In this document: piece after piece, positions 44,680 to 57,189 of the stretch
Layout: the number at the start of each line of letters is the position of its first letter
Position numbering within the stretch: the stretch's first letter is position 1
Assembly (NCBI GenBank): GCA_977006965.1
Contig: OZ345367.1
Span: 1,736,001-1,800,000 of the forward strand
From: Phymatolithon calcareum
Lineage: Eukaryota > Rhodophyta > Florideophyceae > Hapalidiales
DNA: 64,000 bases
Direction of reading: 5' to 3'
Translations under genes and position numbers: made by a program
The notes under the pieces: model-generated
Told to the model about the DNA's origin: nothing
Seen by the model: only the letters and a program-made list of their open reading frames with translations
Database searches by the model: none

Positions 44680-45374
44680 TCTGATACTGTAGGACGACTA
44701 GGCTAAAGATGCGTGTCCCTGATCAGGAGCATGACACATTGTGTGGACCTATGTTGTAATGTATATGAAGTATGTGTATCCTCAACAATAATTTCTCTCC
44801 AGAATGCGAACACTGCAACCAGCGGTTTTGCTGCATTATGGTCCATAGTGTACGCGAGCTGTAAGCTGGATTTTTTCTATCAAACGGCTACGTTTATGAT
44901 GTATTTTCGCCCTACCTGCTCTGCTTCATACGGACGCCCCATAGGCTTATCATTAAAATTCGGTATGACCAGGGGAATGTTAAATTATAGGGGGGAGTCA
45001 GGCCCAGTCTATACCGCAACAAATTTGTTCATGTTCATGTTGGCTTATCATAGGATTTTTATCATAGCAACAAATTTGCTGCGGCGGTCTATACCGAAAC
45101 CGGCACTTTGTTCGCCAAACGTGTTCACCATTCCCGCCCTTTTCGATAAGCAGAAAGCTTGATGAGGGATTTTGTCGTACTGTGGTAATACCACAACCGA
45201 TGACATTTCGTTCACACCGAAAACCAATCCTCTGAAAGGGCATCATCCGTTCCTAAGGCTCTCCTTTCTCCGAAGGACCACTCCTGCTGCAGGAAAAGAG
45301 TTTGGGCTTCCGTCCAATCTCTTTGTTTGGTCATTAGTGCCTGATCATCGAAGGCTGAGCAAGTTGCGTTCTCG

Positions 45375-45923
45375 TTGGTTTTGGCTATCGAACCTTTGAT
45401 CGCCTGGGAGCACTCAAGACTTATGGAGCCTTCTCAAAGCGGTGTTCCTCCTGTCGGTAGTTCCGAAAGTACTGAGAGTACAGCTACATCCGCGAGAGTT
45501 AGTGCACTTGCAACACTCTTGCCGGGCCCAACATTCAACACGGTAGCGAGGGCGGGCTCCAATCTACAAAATGCATCTCTTGCAGGCGTGCAAGTTGCAG
45601 ACATAGTGCAGTCGGCCTCTCCGACAGGGCGGAACGAAAGTCAAGCAGGGGCCTCTCTATCTACTTCGCTTGACCGGCGATCACTTCTTGCAGTGCGACC
45701 GCTGCTGCTTCGTATCTTTGATGATGAACGAATTCGAGCATTGCTGCGCGTAACAGAGGAGCGCGAAGCTTCTTCTGAGAGAATGATCGATGCAGCAACA
45801 GTTACGAATGCACATGCGGCCTTAGCCGTCTTAGATATAGCCCCTCGAAGGCCGACATTGGCGACCACTGTTGCCTTCGACGAAACGTTGATGTCGGTAG
45901 CAGTGCAGTGTCCCGTGCTGTAG
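45375..45923 (+). CDS. Hypothetical protein inside the 2.7-kb transposon
   Basis: A 182-codon frame; a likelier start is MEPSQSGVPP at 45423 (166 residues). The N-terminal half is Ser/Ala/Thr-rich and disordered-looking. The C-terminal half is charged and probably helical (LLLRIFDDERIRALLRVTEERE). There is no transposase motif. An antisense frame at 45641-46033 overlaps it. Its position between the inner inverted repeats suggests it travels with the element. It may also be chance. Confidence 0.4.
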   Translation: MVLAIEPLIAWEHSRLMEPSQSGVPPVGSSESTESTATSARVSALATLLPGPTFNTVARAGSNLQNASLAGVQVADIVQSASPTGRNESQAGASLSTSLDRRSLLAVRPLLLRIFDDERIRALLRVTEEREASSERMIDAATVTNAHAALAVLDIAPRRPTLATTVAFDETLMSVAVQCPVL

Positions 45924-46604
45924 TGTATTAGTTTTTGCTGAATCGTCGGAGGGGGTTCGATAGGGCTATTCCCGCGGAAAGTGGTCATCTGGAGCCAATG
46001 ACCGATCGAGAGTATGAAAAAACCAACAAACACACAAAGTTAACCTCTTTCCCGGAAAAAAAAGGTTGTCGAATTTGTTCGCTCGGCGGATGTCGGCATG
46101 TTGGATGCAAGCATTTCTACGCTGTGCCGTAGCCAATGGCATTCGCAGATTCAATTTCGCTATGATAAAAAAAACTCCAACATGAACATTTGTTGCGGTA
46201 TAGACTGGGCCTCACTCAGACTTCACAAGTTAAATAAATTTAATTGTGCAAGATACCCCTTCGTGTGCCGACTGGATTATGAGTTTACTTGATAATCAAA
46301 AGAACTTCGACTAAGCAGGGTAGTGCCTTTATTTCCCATTATTTCTCTCCTCAAAGCCTAGTCCTGCAACGAGAACTACCGCTAAATTGGCAAACTCCCA
46401 ATATTCGTGCCAACTAACCTTATTTTTTCCTATTAGAAACAGGCATACATGTTACATTTTCATATAGTTTGAAAAGCTTAATAGAAAATGTATGAACCAA
46501 TTTTCAGAAAATCAGTATGACAACGGGTTTGCGTTACTCCCCCACATAACATTACCTTGGTATGACATATGTCCCGCTTTTGTCCCCCTTCTAACATTCC
46601 TCTG

Positions 46605-47590
46605 GTTACAGTACGATGACGTTACGTCCCCACATGCACTAGTATTTATGTGCCGAATCCTGTCGGGTTGTTGATCGCACCATTGGCACATTGGCTGTGT
46701 TCGGGTTGTTCCTTGGCAAAACGCCGAGGGCACCGTGAAGCGGCAACCTATATAGAAAAAGAATTGGATCAAAGGATGACTTGGCAATATGAGAAATGGA
46801 TCAATGGAAAAATCTGGAAGCCGCTTCGCGGCTTCCTAGCCCTCCGCAGGCACCGCCACTGTGCTTACAGTGTAAACACACGTAAGCAGTGTAAATCAGC
46901 TGTAAGAAGCGGTTCTACGGTTTGCCCTTGGTGATCCTTCATGGTGTAAGTACGTATCGAAACCTACGGTACTGTAATGACTGTAATGATAGCTGTAAAT
47001 GGAAGCTGTAATGACAATTTGAAGGGAGTTATTTGTATAGGAGTATGATAGTGGCGTTGGACGACACAAATCCCCTCAACTGAGAGGAGATTTAAAAGCT
47101 GGAAAAGGTTGGTAAAAAGAACGCAGAGCTAATCTTAATTAAGTGGATTTTATTGAGAAGGTACCATGTGTCCCAATTGAAGGCAAGTCGGCACCTTTCT
47201 AACTGATCTACTTTATTGTCGATTTTTCCATTTTTTCTGATGTTTTCTTCCTTACAGAATCTTTCTTGATCCTTGACGTTTTTAATTCTTGGTTCTTTCT
47301 TGATTCTGGCTTTTCTTTGATACTTGATTATTGTGGGAAGGGCCACTCTTGTTCTTACTTCTGGGGTTCAGGCTTGATCTCTCACGTCAGCGCTGGTTTA
47401 CTTTATCGAAGCTTATCTTTCAAATTTCGTGGGCTTTTACGTGCATGTTCCTGAATTATGGTCCATCCCCCCGCACAGAGCCGATCATTCGCGCCATTAT
47501 TGGAAAGTCGGACTTGTGTAGTGGGTGAAGAGTACCGGAACTATTATCTAAAAATGGCTTCGTTAGGCGCTACCAAGGAAATATAGTGGT
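46605..47590. other. No firm gene; one Cys-containing short frame
   Basis: The frame 46650-46934 ends with HCAYSVNTRKQCKSAVRSG and STVCPW, which resembles a small Cys-rich zinc motif but lacks the final His. Otherwise AT-rich sequence with no features. Confidence 0.3.
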
Positions 47591-47599
47591 CACCCAGAA

Positions 47600-48000
47600 G
47601 TATCAGACCTGCCATGCCACAAGAAAAAGTCCGGCCCCGTGCATCCGTACGCATAAATACAGTATCAGTGATCCGTCTCGCAGATTGCTGAGCCTTTTCC
47701 AAGTAAAAAAGTGTGAGTGGTGTGGTTCAGGAGGTATTCGAGGAAAACTCAACGATCGCCTGAGCATATCACTTCGCGTAAAATATGTCATAGTTTGCCA
47801 TGCTTCCAAGCAGAGAAACTTGAAGAAAGACAACCTGTTCAACGTCAGGGCAGGGGACACTGAACATGGCATTGCAGAAGCTCACCAGCTTGAACCGAGA
47901 CAAGTCCAGCCGATTGTATCAAGCGCCGTGAATCCGAGCAGGTCTTATGCATTTATGAGTGTCCCAGCTTCGACCAGGCTTACATAAATATTTCGGAGCC
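47600..48000 (+). repeat. PiggyBac-like element, 5' fragment P3
   Basis: Nucleotides 47729-47930 follow the minus-strand sequence of P1 at about 22690-22880, including AACGTCA(A/G)GGCA and ACAGAAGCTCAC-like blocks. The translated similarity is LFNVRAGDTEHGIAEAHQLE. It is a truncated third copy. Confidence 0.6.
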
Positions 48001-50860
48001 CGTGTTCTACCGCGAAATGCGGTGCCGTCTTTCATTTTACGTTCGCTGCGTCGACGTCGAAGCCGGCCTCGGGTGCTGCCTCCATTTCGCCCCTGTCGCT
48101 CTCGAAACATGATCGCATCATCTGCATCTCCGCGCCGGACAGAGCCGAGGAATTCTGAGAAGATAACCACGTAAATAGCCAAATATCGCCCTCCGGCATT
48201 CAAATCTCAACCTGGAGGCTAATTTTACAATCAATAAAAATGTATCTAACAGCTCTCGAAACCTGTAGTGAACTTTCACAGTTCAACTGTTACATATCAT
48301 CACAAGTTGCGTGGGTTTCCTCGATATCAGCTTCGGCAAGCTATGCCATGAAATGTGTATACTACTAATCGTATCCATTCCTTAATGATAAGACCGATTC
48401 GGACGTATATGGCGGGCTTTCGCCGCCGGCCTTCAGAAAAAGGGGCAACCCGTATTTGGTCCAGATCAACGGTTCTCCGTTCCAACCTTCGCGGTCCTTT
48501 CGCCTCAGGCAAGGCCTCGTGTACGACCTCGACTCTGCGCCGTCGGTCAAGCCTCGGTGCTCGGACCGTCGCCCCCGCATTTGCGTACGGACGTTGGTGT
48601 CCTCCTGCGATTGGACTCCATGTCCGTGCGTGTGTTGCTGTTTGCTCTGCCACTAACCTCTATCAGGAGAGACCTTTTGCAAGATCCTTGCACGGCCTTT
48701 CCGACCAACCGTTCCTGGACTACTCCGTCGCGAAGGTCCGCCGATCTGCGCCACCACACGCGCAAACTCTCGTGCCAGCATTTTATTCCCAACGACGGCA
48801 GGCAGCAGGACTCAAAATCGGCACGATTCCAAGTTGACATATCCCACACCGACCAGGGACGGGTCGCTAATCACGAAGAAATGGAACGGGTTATGCGATT
48901 CAGAAGGCTGAAGATGAGCGGGGTGTGTAGAAATCTTCCGTTTACTGGACACAAATCAAGCTAGTCACTAATCGCAAGAACTTCAATGTTGCTACCCCCT
49001 TGCTTCTATTTCCTCTTCATCCTCTTTTGGCACGGTCCCGGGTCGCCTTTCTTTTCTCGGCTTTCCTTCTCTCGTCACCTGAAAAACAAGAAATGTCACC
49101 AAGGTCCCCTGTATTCTGGATGTTTGGCCAGACTTTGCAATTCGCTCTCGACAAGCCCTCAACGCTATTGAGTGCAAGGCGAGATAAATCTTTATGACCT
49201 AAAAACCAAATAATCCCTGATCTCCGGACAGACAACGGTGGATTAAGAACGACTCTGCGGTCACTTTCGTCATTTTCGGTCATTACGAGCTCGACAGGGT
49301 CCGGGTTTGTGCGCGTGCGGGCTTTACGCTTTCCGATTTCGATATCGAACATTGAATTGCAGCACGGAATCTTGACAACAGTCTTTCCGTGCAGTGCATC
49401 GTTAGAAGCAACAACGACTTGCCCACGCTGGAGTCGCGGTCCTGCAGACGACGGGCGCTCAGCTCCATAATTCTTTTCCGACCCGCAACTGCTGCTTACA
49501 GGGCCAAGGTTCTGTGTTTGCCCGGAGTTCTTCGGCTTTGCGGAGACCTCTTGGGCGGCGCTGCCTGCTGTTTCTCCTCAGGTGTGGGTTTGGGGTCAGC
49601 ATGGGCACAGAAAGGTAGAATACGGACCTCCTACAACGCTGGCCACTCTACCATGACAGGAATACTAGAATCTTATTTGACTAAATAAACTGATCTTTGA
49701 AGCCAGAAAATCTCGTTTTCCAGATACGTTTTCCAATCCGAGCTTCTGTTTCGCCCCACATTCCTTCCACAGATTTCTGGCTCGCTCAGTAGTAATTTTA
49801 ATTCTAGGCAGTTCTACAACCACACACGAATATTTGTGCGGACTCATGTTAAGTGTCAACACATAATTGAAAGGCGCTTTTAAAGAGACTTGATGAATCT
49901 TTCTTGAAAAGTAAAATGTCTTCGGCGGTTGCATGACACGAGTGATGACTTGTGTGGTGCGGTTGAGTTTCAGTGAGGTTGGTGGTGAGGGTTGGTGGTA
50001 CTGGTGGTTCTGGTGATGGTTTTTTGTCTCTGAGCTGGTTGCCAGCCTCGACTTTGGGGTCTGCTTCCGACTTTATAGAATTCTAAGATAGTCTATCCAG
50101 TAGGTATTGATAGTCTAGAGAATTTTGCCAGCTAGGGATAAGGTGCTAGTTTACGACAAGTTGCCAATATAACTAAAAGTTACTATTACGTTCTAGGAAC
50201 GAGGAATAAGAACTAGCATAACAAGCCATAACACCTAAAAACAAAATGGCATAGTAATATAAAAGAATAGAAGTATTGTAAGGGTAGTGTTTAAATAGAA
50301 ATGTGATGTCATAAGGACAGTTTTGTAAAAATCCCGTATTGCACTAATACAGATGTATGGTCCTGTACTATCATACGATCTGGATCGACCGCGACATAAT
50401 CCGTGCCCTCTGCGACGTCGTCCATTGTACTCCCAGTTATCCCAAATGGTAAGACGGAAGTCGAATTGTGTGGCATGGTCCTGCGCTGAGGAAAGGCACT
50501 GAAGTATCGAATCGCCCCCTGGTTAGTATTACTGTAGTGGATAAAAATGAGGGACACGTATTGCAAATGTTCAACAACTCGAATACAAATAAGCAAAAAA
50601 CCCGTTTTGCATTAATGCTCTCCTACTCAACACACGATCATTGTCCGTCTTCCACAGCCCATCCGATAAATTGTGGCTATTTTCCGCAGCAATACCCTTA
50701 TCGACGCCTCGCATATTCGCCGCGCTCATCTTTGTTATTCCAACAGACATGGCCTGCTCCTTGCTCTCAGCAAATTCTCCGACGACTGCATTCTTAATTG
50801 CCTCATTTCAATAATTTCTCGCTCCGAGCGCAATGCAGAAACCACGGCAAAGACCCACTG
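48001..50860. other. Unassigned sequence with a GGT-rich tract
   Basis: Overlapping frames on both strands at 48355-48964 and 49017-49688 are suspiciously long but share no motif with known families. At 49964-50025 the plus strand is a GGT/TGG-rich tract that could form a G-quadruplex. 50050-50300 is AT-rich. Confidence 0.35.
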
Positions 50861-51023
50861 GGTCCTTAACCTGAAACGAAACTCTCATAGGAGTATATGT
50901 GCCCATTGTTTGATGAGAAGATTTCCGCTGAATCCGTCACTTGTAGAAGACAAGCTTGGCCGACTGGGAAAATCGCCAACATGGATAAGTGAAGAAGAAA
51001 GGAAAGTCCGAAGGGCGATTGAT

Positions 51024-51585
51024 CAGGGGTGGGAATCAATTTATTGCGATTGCAAACTATTGCAATATGCAATAGCGATACCGGTATTGCAATTCGTATT
51101 GCATCCTCCTGCACCCGATTCATTACATGGGTATATGGTACTGTGCAGCACCGTCATGGTGTAGAATACGTTGCGTCAACATGTAGGCTACTGTCTCAAT
51201 GCGGACTGAATTAGAGGTTTCCACGAATGAGCTGCGTGTCCAACGTAGCGAACCTGTAATTCTCAGCCTTCGAAACACATCATCACTACGTTGTAGCCAC
51301 AGCTCACTAACTGAAATCCTCCTCACCATATCCGTGCCCGCCATCGACTGAGAGTGCCACCAGTCGCGATGACCAACCAGAGCCCCCAGGATATTGTTTT
51401 CGCCTTGATGCCATTTGCTTTACTTCGAGATGGCGCTTTGCGCCATCTCGAAGATAAGCATTGTATTGTTGATCATGGGCTGCCCGGTATTGCAATAATT
51501 ATTGCAAGCTTCAGCTCGGGGCAATAAGTATTGCGTATTGCAGCCGGAGTTGCAATATCCAGCAATAAGATTGTTCCCACCCCAG
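51024..51585. mobile_element. hAT-type element, 562 bp, in repeat R2
   Basis: Ends CAGGGGTGGGAATC and (reverse complement) CTGGGGTGGGAAC. The 8-bp duplication CGATTGAT lies at 51016-51023 and 51586-51593. Copy A of R2 shows the empty site at about 3776-3789. TTGCAAT-type words are dense at 51036-51115 and 51488-51570. No transposase is left, so it is a MITE-like derivative. Confidence 0.92.
51423..51453. repeat. Perfect hairpin, 14-bp arms
   Basis: CTTCGAGATGGCGC, TTT, then its exact reverse complement, inside the hAT element. Confidence 0.9.
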
Positions 51586-51712
51586 CGATTGATATCATCC
51601 ACAACCATGCAAATTAAGGTGTAGGACGGAGAGCAAAGCAGGAGCAGTAGGAATCAAAGTGCAATTTAACCAGTTGCGCAGCTAGCCACAATTACAATAA
51701 ACTACAATACTT

Positions 51713-52354
51713 TCTTTCTTTCTTTCTTTATTGCAGATGACGTCAATTTTTAAGTTAACGCCTAAACTTGCTCTCGAGCAAGTTCTCTTCGTTCAAATAT
51801 TGGATTATCGCTACGGGTTTCTCTCTGCACAGATCTTCTACCGTTTTGCTCCGAACTCTGCCGATGATTTTCCGTCGACTAACAGCCCGACCCGAACAAT
51901 GTAGGATCATATGTTCCACAGTTTCCTTCACACCATACGGGCATTTCTTGCACATTGGGTCGTGAGGAAGTGGCTCATTCTCGTTGCGTCCATGGTGAAA
52001 GCTGGCGACGATTGGACAGCAATTAGTTATGAGCTGGTTGAGTATTACCTCAGCCCGTCTATGTGAGATGTGTAGGTCTTCCGGGAGTGTCGGGATGGTA
52101 ACTGGTTTGCTTCTACAAGGCGGTTTGATAATGGATCGTGCCGCTTCCATGGTGAGAGGTACCGCTTGATGTGATAGCAGGCTTGATTCCGAGATTCCCC
52201 GGCGCGCGAACTCATCAGCAGCCTCATTTTTCGGGACTCCGCAGTGACTCGGTATCCAAATTCCTTCTATGTGAATCTCCTGTGCCATGATTTGTTCCAT
52301 AAGATTCCATAGTTTCCGAACCATCTCTCCAAACATCCGCGGCTGGCCGTTGAG
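51713..52354 (-). mobile_element. LINE family X, 5'-truncated copy 3
   Basis: Flanked by the 13-bp direct repeat AACTACAATACTT (51700-51712 and 52355-52367). On the minus strand it ends GCAATAAAGAAAGAAAG. The frame 51755-52354 keeps WIPSHCGVPKNEAADEFA (RNase H end) and the intact finger CKKCPYGVKETVEHMILHC. It is the best preserved of the three copies. Confidence 0.92.
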
Positions 52355-52489
52355 AACTACAATACTTGGACTATGAACATGGGCAATAGGAGTGGACACA
52401 AACGGACTTGCAGTAACAGCTTAGAACGTATTTGCCGTTACGCAGTCCGAGAAGTAGCGCTAGATCTTGCTAAAATTAAATTAACATCG

Positions 52490-52594
52490 AGAGTAAAGGA
52501 GGCCTTAAGGCTTCCTTTACTCTTGAACTCTGTCTGTGGCTGGCTGGAAAACGCCCTAAAATTTTTTAGGGCGTTTTCCGTGCAGCCACAGACA
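52490..52594. repeat. Adjacent palindromes upstream of the piggyBac-like copy
   Basis: 52490-52523 (AGAGTAAAGGA arms, one mismatch) and 52531-52594 (TGTCTGTGGCTG and GGAAAACGCCCTAAAA arms, three adjacent mismatches). The first arm recurs inverted at 52709-52723. Confidence 0.9.
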
Positions 52595-52639
52595 CTTTTT
52601 CTCCGAATAAAGAAGAAATTCGAAAAGAGATGTCGATAA

Positions 52640-53900
52640 GGAAAAATTCCGGCTGTTTTGTTCGAAGGAGAAAGTCCAGGGGGAACCGGACTTACAAAAT
52701 AAAAATGGCCTCCTTTACTCGTGAATTTTGTGTTTATAAAACTAAAGTTATGCGGTACAACCCAGGACTGCTTACAGTACTCATCCTCGCCCATCTTCAT
52801 CGCGAAGCGCCGGTTCATCGTCCAGAGTCGCAATCAGAAGCCCCTCAGAAAGACACAAAAGCTTCGATAAAACCTTCAGCAGCTCTAAATGCCCTTTTCC
52901 TTGCTCTCTCGCCTACGTCTTGAACGACTCTTGGGACCAAGCATCGCAAGAGGAACTTGATGTCGTCTCGCCTGACGGCGAGCTGAATTCTGTCACTTAT
53001 GAAGAGCCATGGTGCGAGCACCAAGCCCTTGGACCGATTGAGGTTTGAGTTTCCTCTCAGTTCTGGAAACTTCGCACTCTACCCAAAGGTTTCTTATCCG
53101 AAAATGACAGAATTGGCCTCCATACGAAGTACGATTGCGTCATGAAGATGTTTCCCCATGTTCACCTGCGAAAATTTTTCTGCTTAGGCGTCCGCTAAGC
53201 TGAGAATTATTTGACGAAAAGAGACTACAGTGACAGAGCTGATTGAGTTTTTCGGAATATTCGCCCTCATGGCAAGGGTTGAGCTCAGCGCCGAGAGCAA
53301 TTCATGGAGGACAACAAGGCCAAAGAACTATCTCCCCGCTCCTTCTTCTTCAAAGACTGGGATTCCGTTCGCTGAATACCTCCGGTGAATTCCATTCAGT
53401 GCACAACCAAGTGAAATATGTAGTCTGGGCAGCACCGCTGGTCGCTCCGTCAAGATTCTGCCGACGGCAAAACTGACCAGAGCAAGCGCACTTTGCCTCC
53501 GTCGGACCTAATTTGCGTGGATGAGTTCATATCCCGTTAGCATGGGAACGGAGGTCACTACCCGGAGAACAGTTGAGAGATACAGCACTCGGCGAGTGGA
53601 AGAAGTGCGATTATGCTGCATAATCAACAAGTGCGACTTTAGTTCATAGGGGTCATCCAACTCTTCTGGTAATTTGCGTGATTGTTAGATTGCTTTTATT
53701 CTCTGGTGCCCATCCAGAGGGTCAGCAGCACATGATGCAGCGAAGGTATTATCATGTGCTGCCGGAGCAACTCATCGATAGCACATTTGTCACGCGCATT
53801 TCTCGTCGTCGTTTAGTCGCTACAGAATGTGCATTTGCATTCGGGAGCGGTGTTAGAACCCACTTAGCTCCCAGGAAATACAAAAGGAGGTCTGCAGATG
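52640..53900 (+). mobile_element. PiggyBac-like DNA transposon remnant, copy P2
   Basis: Plus-strand relative of P1. It shows PGLLTVLILAHLHREAPVH, then an FFGIFALMAR segment, SWRTTRPKNYLPAP, and SDLICVDE followed by a His/Gly-rich part and EIQ-like and SGRSAIM-like segments. The order and the C-x-DE box recall DDE_Tnp_1_7 transposases. It has many stops and frameshifts. It keeps the unoccupied site of the hAT found in P1. Confidence 0.55.
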
Positions 53901-54859
53901 TCATGATGACTACTTGTGCTTTCTCAAAACAACTGCAGAGCTGGAAAATTCAAGACGACGACCCTCTCGTGCTCATCATGCAGTGCCACACTATATATTT
54001 GTTGCGCTTCTACTGATAGGAACATCTTCACTACGTACGGTCTAAAATTCCATGAGCGCGATGCATTTGGCGAGCCTGATAATTAATAGCTTTCGCTTGC
54101 AAAATTAAATAATTCTTATGCCCGCAATTGAGAGAAAAGTGCCCCTCCATAGAAGAAAAAATCCCGTCACATAGACACTAGCTAGACTGTACAGTGCGTA
54201 CCAGGATTCTAATACGAAAACTCGATACAGGATTCTTCGTGCCTTAACGAATACCATCCACTGAGCCAACAGAGATTGATTCGGATGACCCTGTCTAATT
54301 GTCCTAGCTTGTCTCTGCGCTTTGAGGACTTTCTACTGTAGACCAGATATCCCCATTGTCATACATATCTCCCACTCCATCGATCCATTCCTTCGCTGAG
54401 GGACTCTTTTCCGATTTTGGATTGGACTTCAGAATTTTTCGCCGAACAATTTCAGTAAAAGAAAGTTGGATTTCCAATCAAAAGCTCGAACAAGAAACTC
54501 GTCCGCTGACGTTTATGGCAACTGTGCACAATTTACAAAGATACGTAAACTAATTAAAAGTCCGGTCCAAGAAACCTTCCCATACTGGGGTTTCGGCAAG
54601 TGGGACAGAGCTTAGCTGTCGAATCTGCAGAAGAGCTATTTTAAAAGAATGTCTTCGGAAAGTGTGCAGAGCGCCGACCCAGCTGAATGCGAGTTCTGTG
54701 TCTACGAGAAGTTCCAGAGATGAGAAGAATACATCAAGCGGAAAGGTTCTCCTTGTCCATGCTTCGGCATAAGAATCGCCTCAAAGACACAGAAGAATAT
54801 TCTGGTAGAGAGAAGGGCATAGTGTAAACAACGAATGACGTTGAGTGTCTCTAGGAATT
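53901..54859. other. No recognisable gene
   Basis: Short unsupported frames only. Confidence 0.4.
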
Positions 54860-55740
54860 TGTGGGCTTCAGAAAAGTCTTTCAAAATGCGAAACAGGGAG
54901 CAGTATGGAAGAAGAACCGAAGAAGAGAAATAATCGAGGTATGGGCACAGGAAGGAAATGAAAAATCATTGAAGTTTTCCACTGAATCGACCAAACTACC
55001 AAGGATCCTCTGCGCACTGGACAGGGCGACACAGCTGAGACGCCTGAGGCTGATATTTATTCAAGCGTCATGGTGCAGAAATCAATATTGGTTGAGTACT
55101 TTGGTGTCACAGCGGTAATTGAGATGGTTGTGCTCCAAAGCATCTTATGGCCTCCTCGTTTTTTGGTATCTAACATAAAAGGGGCATCGACGATCGAACA
55201 GACATGAAGTAAATGAAGAGCTTCTTCCCACCTTCTCAATAGTGCCAAGGCACCCACTGGAATTTCGGATCATATAGAACTGCACCCAGCATTGGGGGAT
55301 ATTTTTCCTGCTTGCAGCTTATTTTTTCGCCTAACAAATCCGGACCCTTTCGCAGATGGTCCGTGTCGGTACTTGCTAGTCTAAAGGTTTGGTTTGCTTC
55401 TGGATCTCAAAGTGACAAACCTTGGCAAGAAGTCAATATAGAATACTCACGTAGAAGATCCTTAATCATATGAAACGGCCATTAAGTTTAGCCGCAGGAA
55501 CCCTCGAATAGTACATTCTTCGTCTGTAAAGTGAAGAAGGCAGCAGAGCAGAATTGACAGGACGAAGAAAGGCGGGGCTGCGATGTGGAAGATGAGTGTA
55601 AACGACTCACACGTGCACTTGTTAGTAGAGAAATACGAATCAAGAAGGTCATGAATGACCAGACTACGCTGCAATAGAAAACCGTTCGAAGAGTGAGCCC
55701 TGAGGCACTGGGCGCTTTTAAATAAGTCCTTACATATCGC
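54860..55740 (+). pseudogene. Family Z coding remnant, copy 2, interrupted
   Basis: RRREIIEVWAQEGNEKSLK, QLRRLRLIFIQA and TAVIEMVVLQ precede about 420 bp of foreign sequence (about 55146-55568). After it the frame resumes with EDECKRLTRALVSREIRIK, a stop and GCGCTTTTAAATAAG. It has frameshifts near 55090. The insert is unidentified and no target duplication was found. Confidence 0.65.
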
Positions 55741-57189
55741 ACACAGAAAGGCGACTGTATCAAGGCAAAAGTGTGATAAGTGGTGCCATTGTTTTTCCAA
55801 ACAGGCAGATTTGAAGTTCTACGTCTTGTAAGCAAGATGCTTGGACGGCAACATAGACAACTGTTTGGCTTTCAATCACGAAGAAGAAGTGTGAGTTCTT
55901 ACTTAGAAGTCATCAACGCTTCTTCAGACGCTTGGGGAAACTTTTTTGAAGGCCATAGGTCCAAGGGTTTTCTTGGTTGAGCATTTGCATGGTCGGGTGC
56001 GACACGAAACAAACTTCCCTGTCGCCGATGATTGGGCCTGTAGACATGCAATGCTGCAGAGTGTAATCAGGGACACTTACACTCTCAGGGATAACATAAC
56101 GACCAATTACGAGTATTAGCCTAGTGTCTGCTAGTGCTCCCCCTCTTTTTACAGGGTGCGCATTTCTTGCCCCTGCTCTACTTAAGCGGCGATCCTAATC
56201 TCATCTTAGACTGGAGCGTCTCATCATCTCATCGGAGAGAGATCACCCCTTTTCATGATGAACCCAACCTTATCTTAAAACTCGCAGTGATTACAGGCCT
56301 CGAGGGGGAAAATACTCAAATGTACAGTGTCACTCGTAGTCGACGGGAAGAGAATCGGACGACCCTGGGTGGTGTACCGCAATGCACAAGGAAGCTGGAA
56401 TGGAGAACCGAAGGAGATGGTTTCCAACGCGGGTCATCCCATTGAAGGACGGCGGCTGAGGATTGACAGCGTAGAAGTTTAGATGTTAAGCTCCCGGAAG
56501 CTCTGCACTTTGTGCGGCTTTGAGCTATTGTGACATCAAGTACCACTTCTCTGTGTTAAAGTCTTCTGTATCCGTAAGGATGGGGAGTTGCTCTAGGAGA
56601 ACTCCGAAACCTGCAGTAAAAAGACAAAAAGAAAGAATCGAACGACTTCATGTTTCAGACGCAGCCTTGGCAGAGTGAAACATGGCAAGGCCGTGGCAAA
56701 GCGCTCTCCTTGCGCAGGCACATTTTTCGAATGAGATCTCATCTTTTGATAGGCGCGTCTTGATCTCTTCGATATCATTATTTCCAGTTTGGCCGGTAAG
56801 TTCGATTAGCTCCAAGGTGCTCATAGACGGGAATGTTTCAAATTTCCACTTTATGGCCAGGGCCCTACTCCTCCTACACTTGAAGCACAAGTGCGGAGGC
56901 AGTTCTGTCTTGGTGCGCGCGATAGGTCTTTTTTGCCTTTTCAACACTAACGGCGGCTTTCCGAATCTTTCGTCTTTGGTACTGCTTAGTGTTCGTACTG
57001 CACACGGCTTAATTCTCCACAGAGGAGAGGTACCGAGCTCCTTTTTCCAGGTTTTCCAAATAATTGACAGAAGAATAACGAGTCAATCTTCTTGATCTTA
57101 GGCTCTACTTTCTTTCTTTTACTGCGGGATTTCTTGAAGCTGGTGGAAAAACTCCGCATCTTTACGGCTCTGGTAGACCTTAACAGATA
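55741..57189. other. Unassigned, with possible retroelement fragments
   Basis: A minus-strand frame at 56648-56947 contains LCFKCRRSRALAIKWKFE and an acidic helical part. It may be a LINE ORF1 relic, but a single pair of cysteines is not enough to call it. Confidence 0.35.

Larger units (their letters stand above)
43881..46604. mobile_element. DNA transposon, 2.7 kb, 29-bp TIRs
   Basis: The left end CAGGGGAATGTTAGGAGG... and the reverse complement of the right end CAGAGGAATGTTAGAAGG... agree at 27 of 29 positions. GTTACAG flanks both sides (43874-43880 and 46605-46611). An additional inner inverted repeat pairs about 44995-45065 with 46150-46225 (GGCCCAGTCTATACCGCAAC). Related TIR-like words recur inside at 44946 and 46530. 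CAGGG termini and a 7-8-bp duplication suggest a hAT relative. No transposase is recognised, so it is probably non-autonomous. Confidence 0.8.
50861..51712 (+). repeat. Repeat family R2, copy B, split by a hAT element
   Basis: Both sides of the hAT align with 3600-3903: CCGCTGAATCCGTCACTTG and GAAGAAAGGAAA before it, GGTGTAGGAC and TAGGAATCAAAG after it. It ends at the LINE inserted at 51713. Confidence 0.75.

Noticed and set aside
45641-46033. 130-codon antisense ORF opposite the transposon ORF
   Set aside because: Mirror frame of 45375-45923; Ser/Arg-rich composition typical of a shadow frame.
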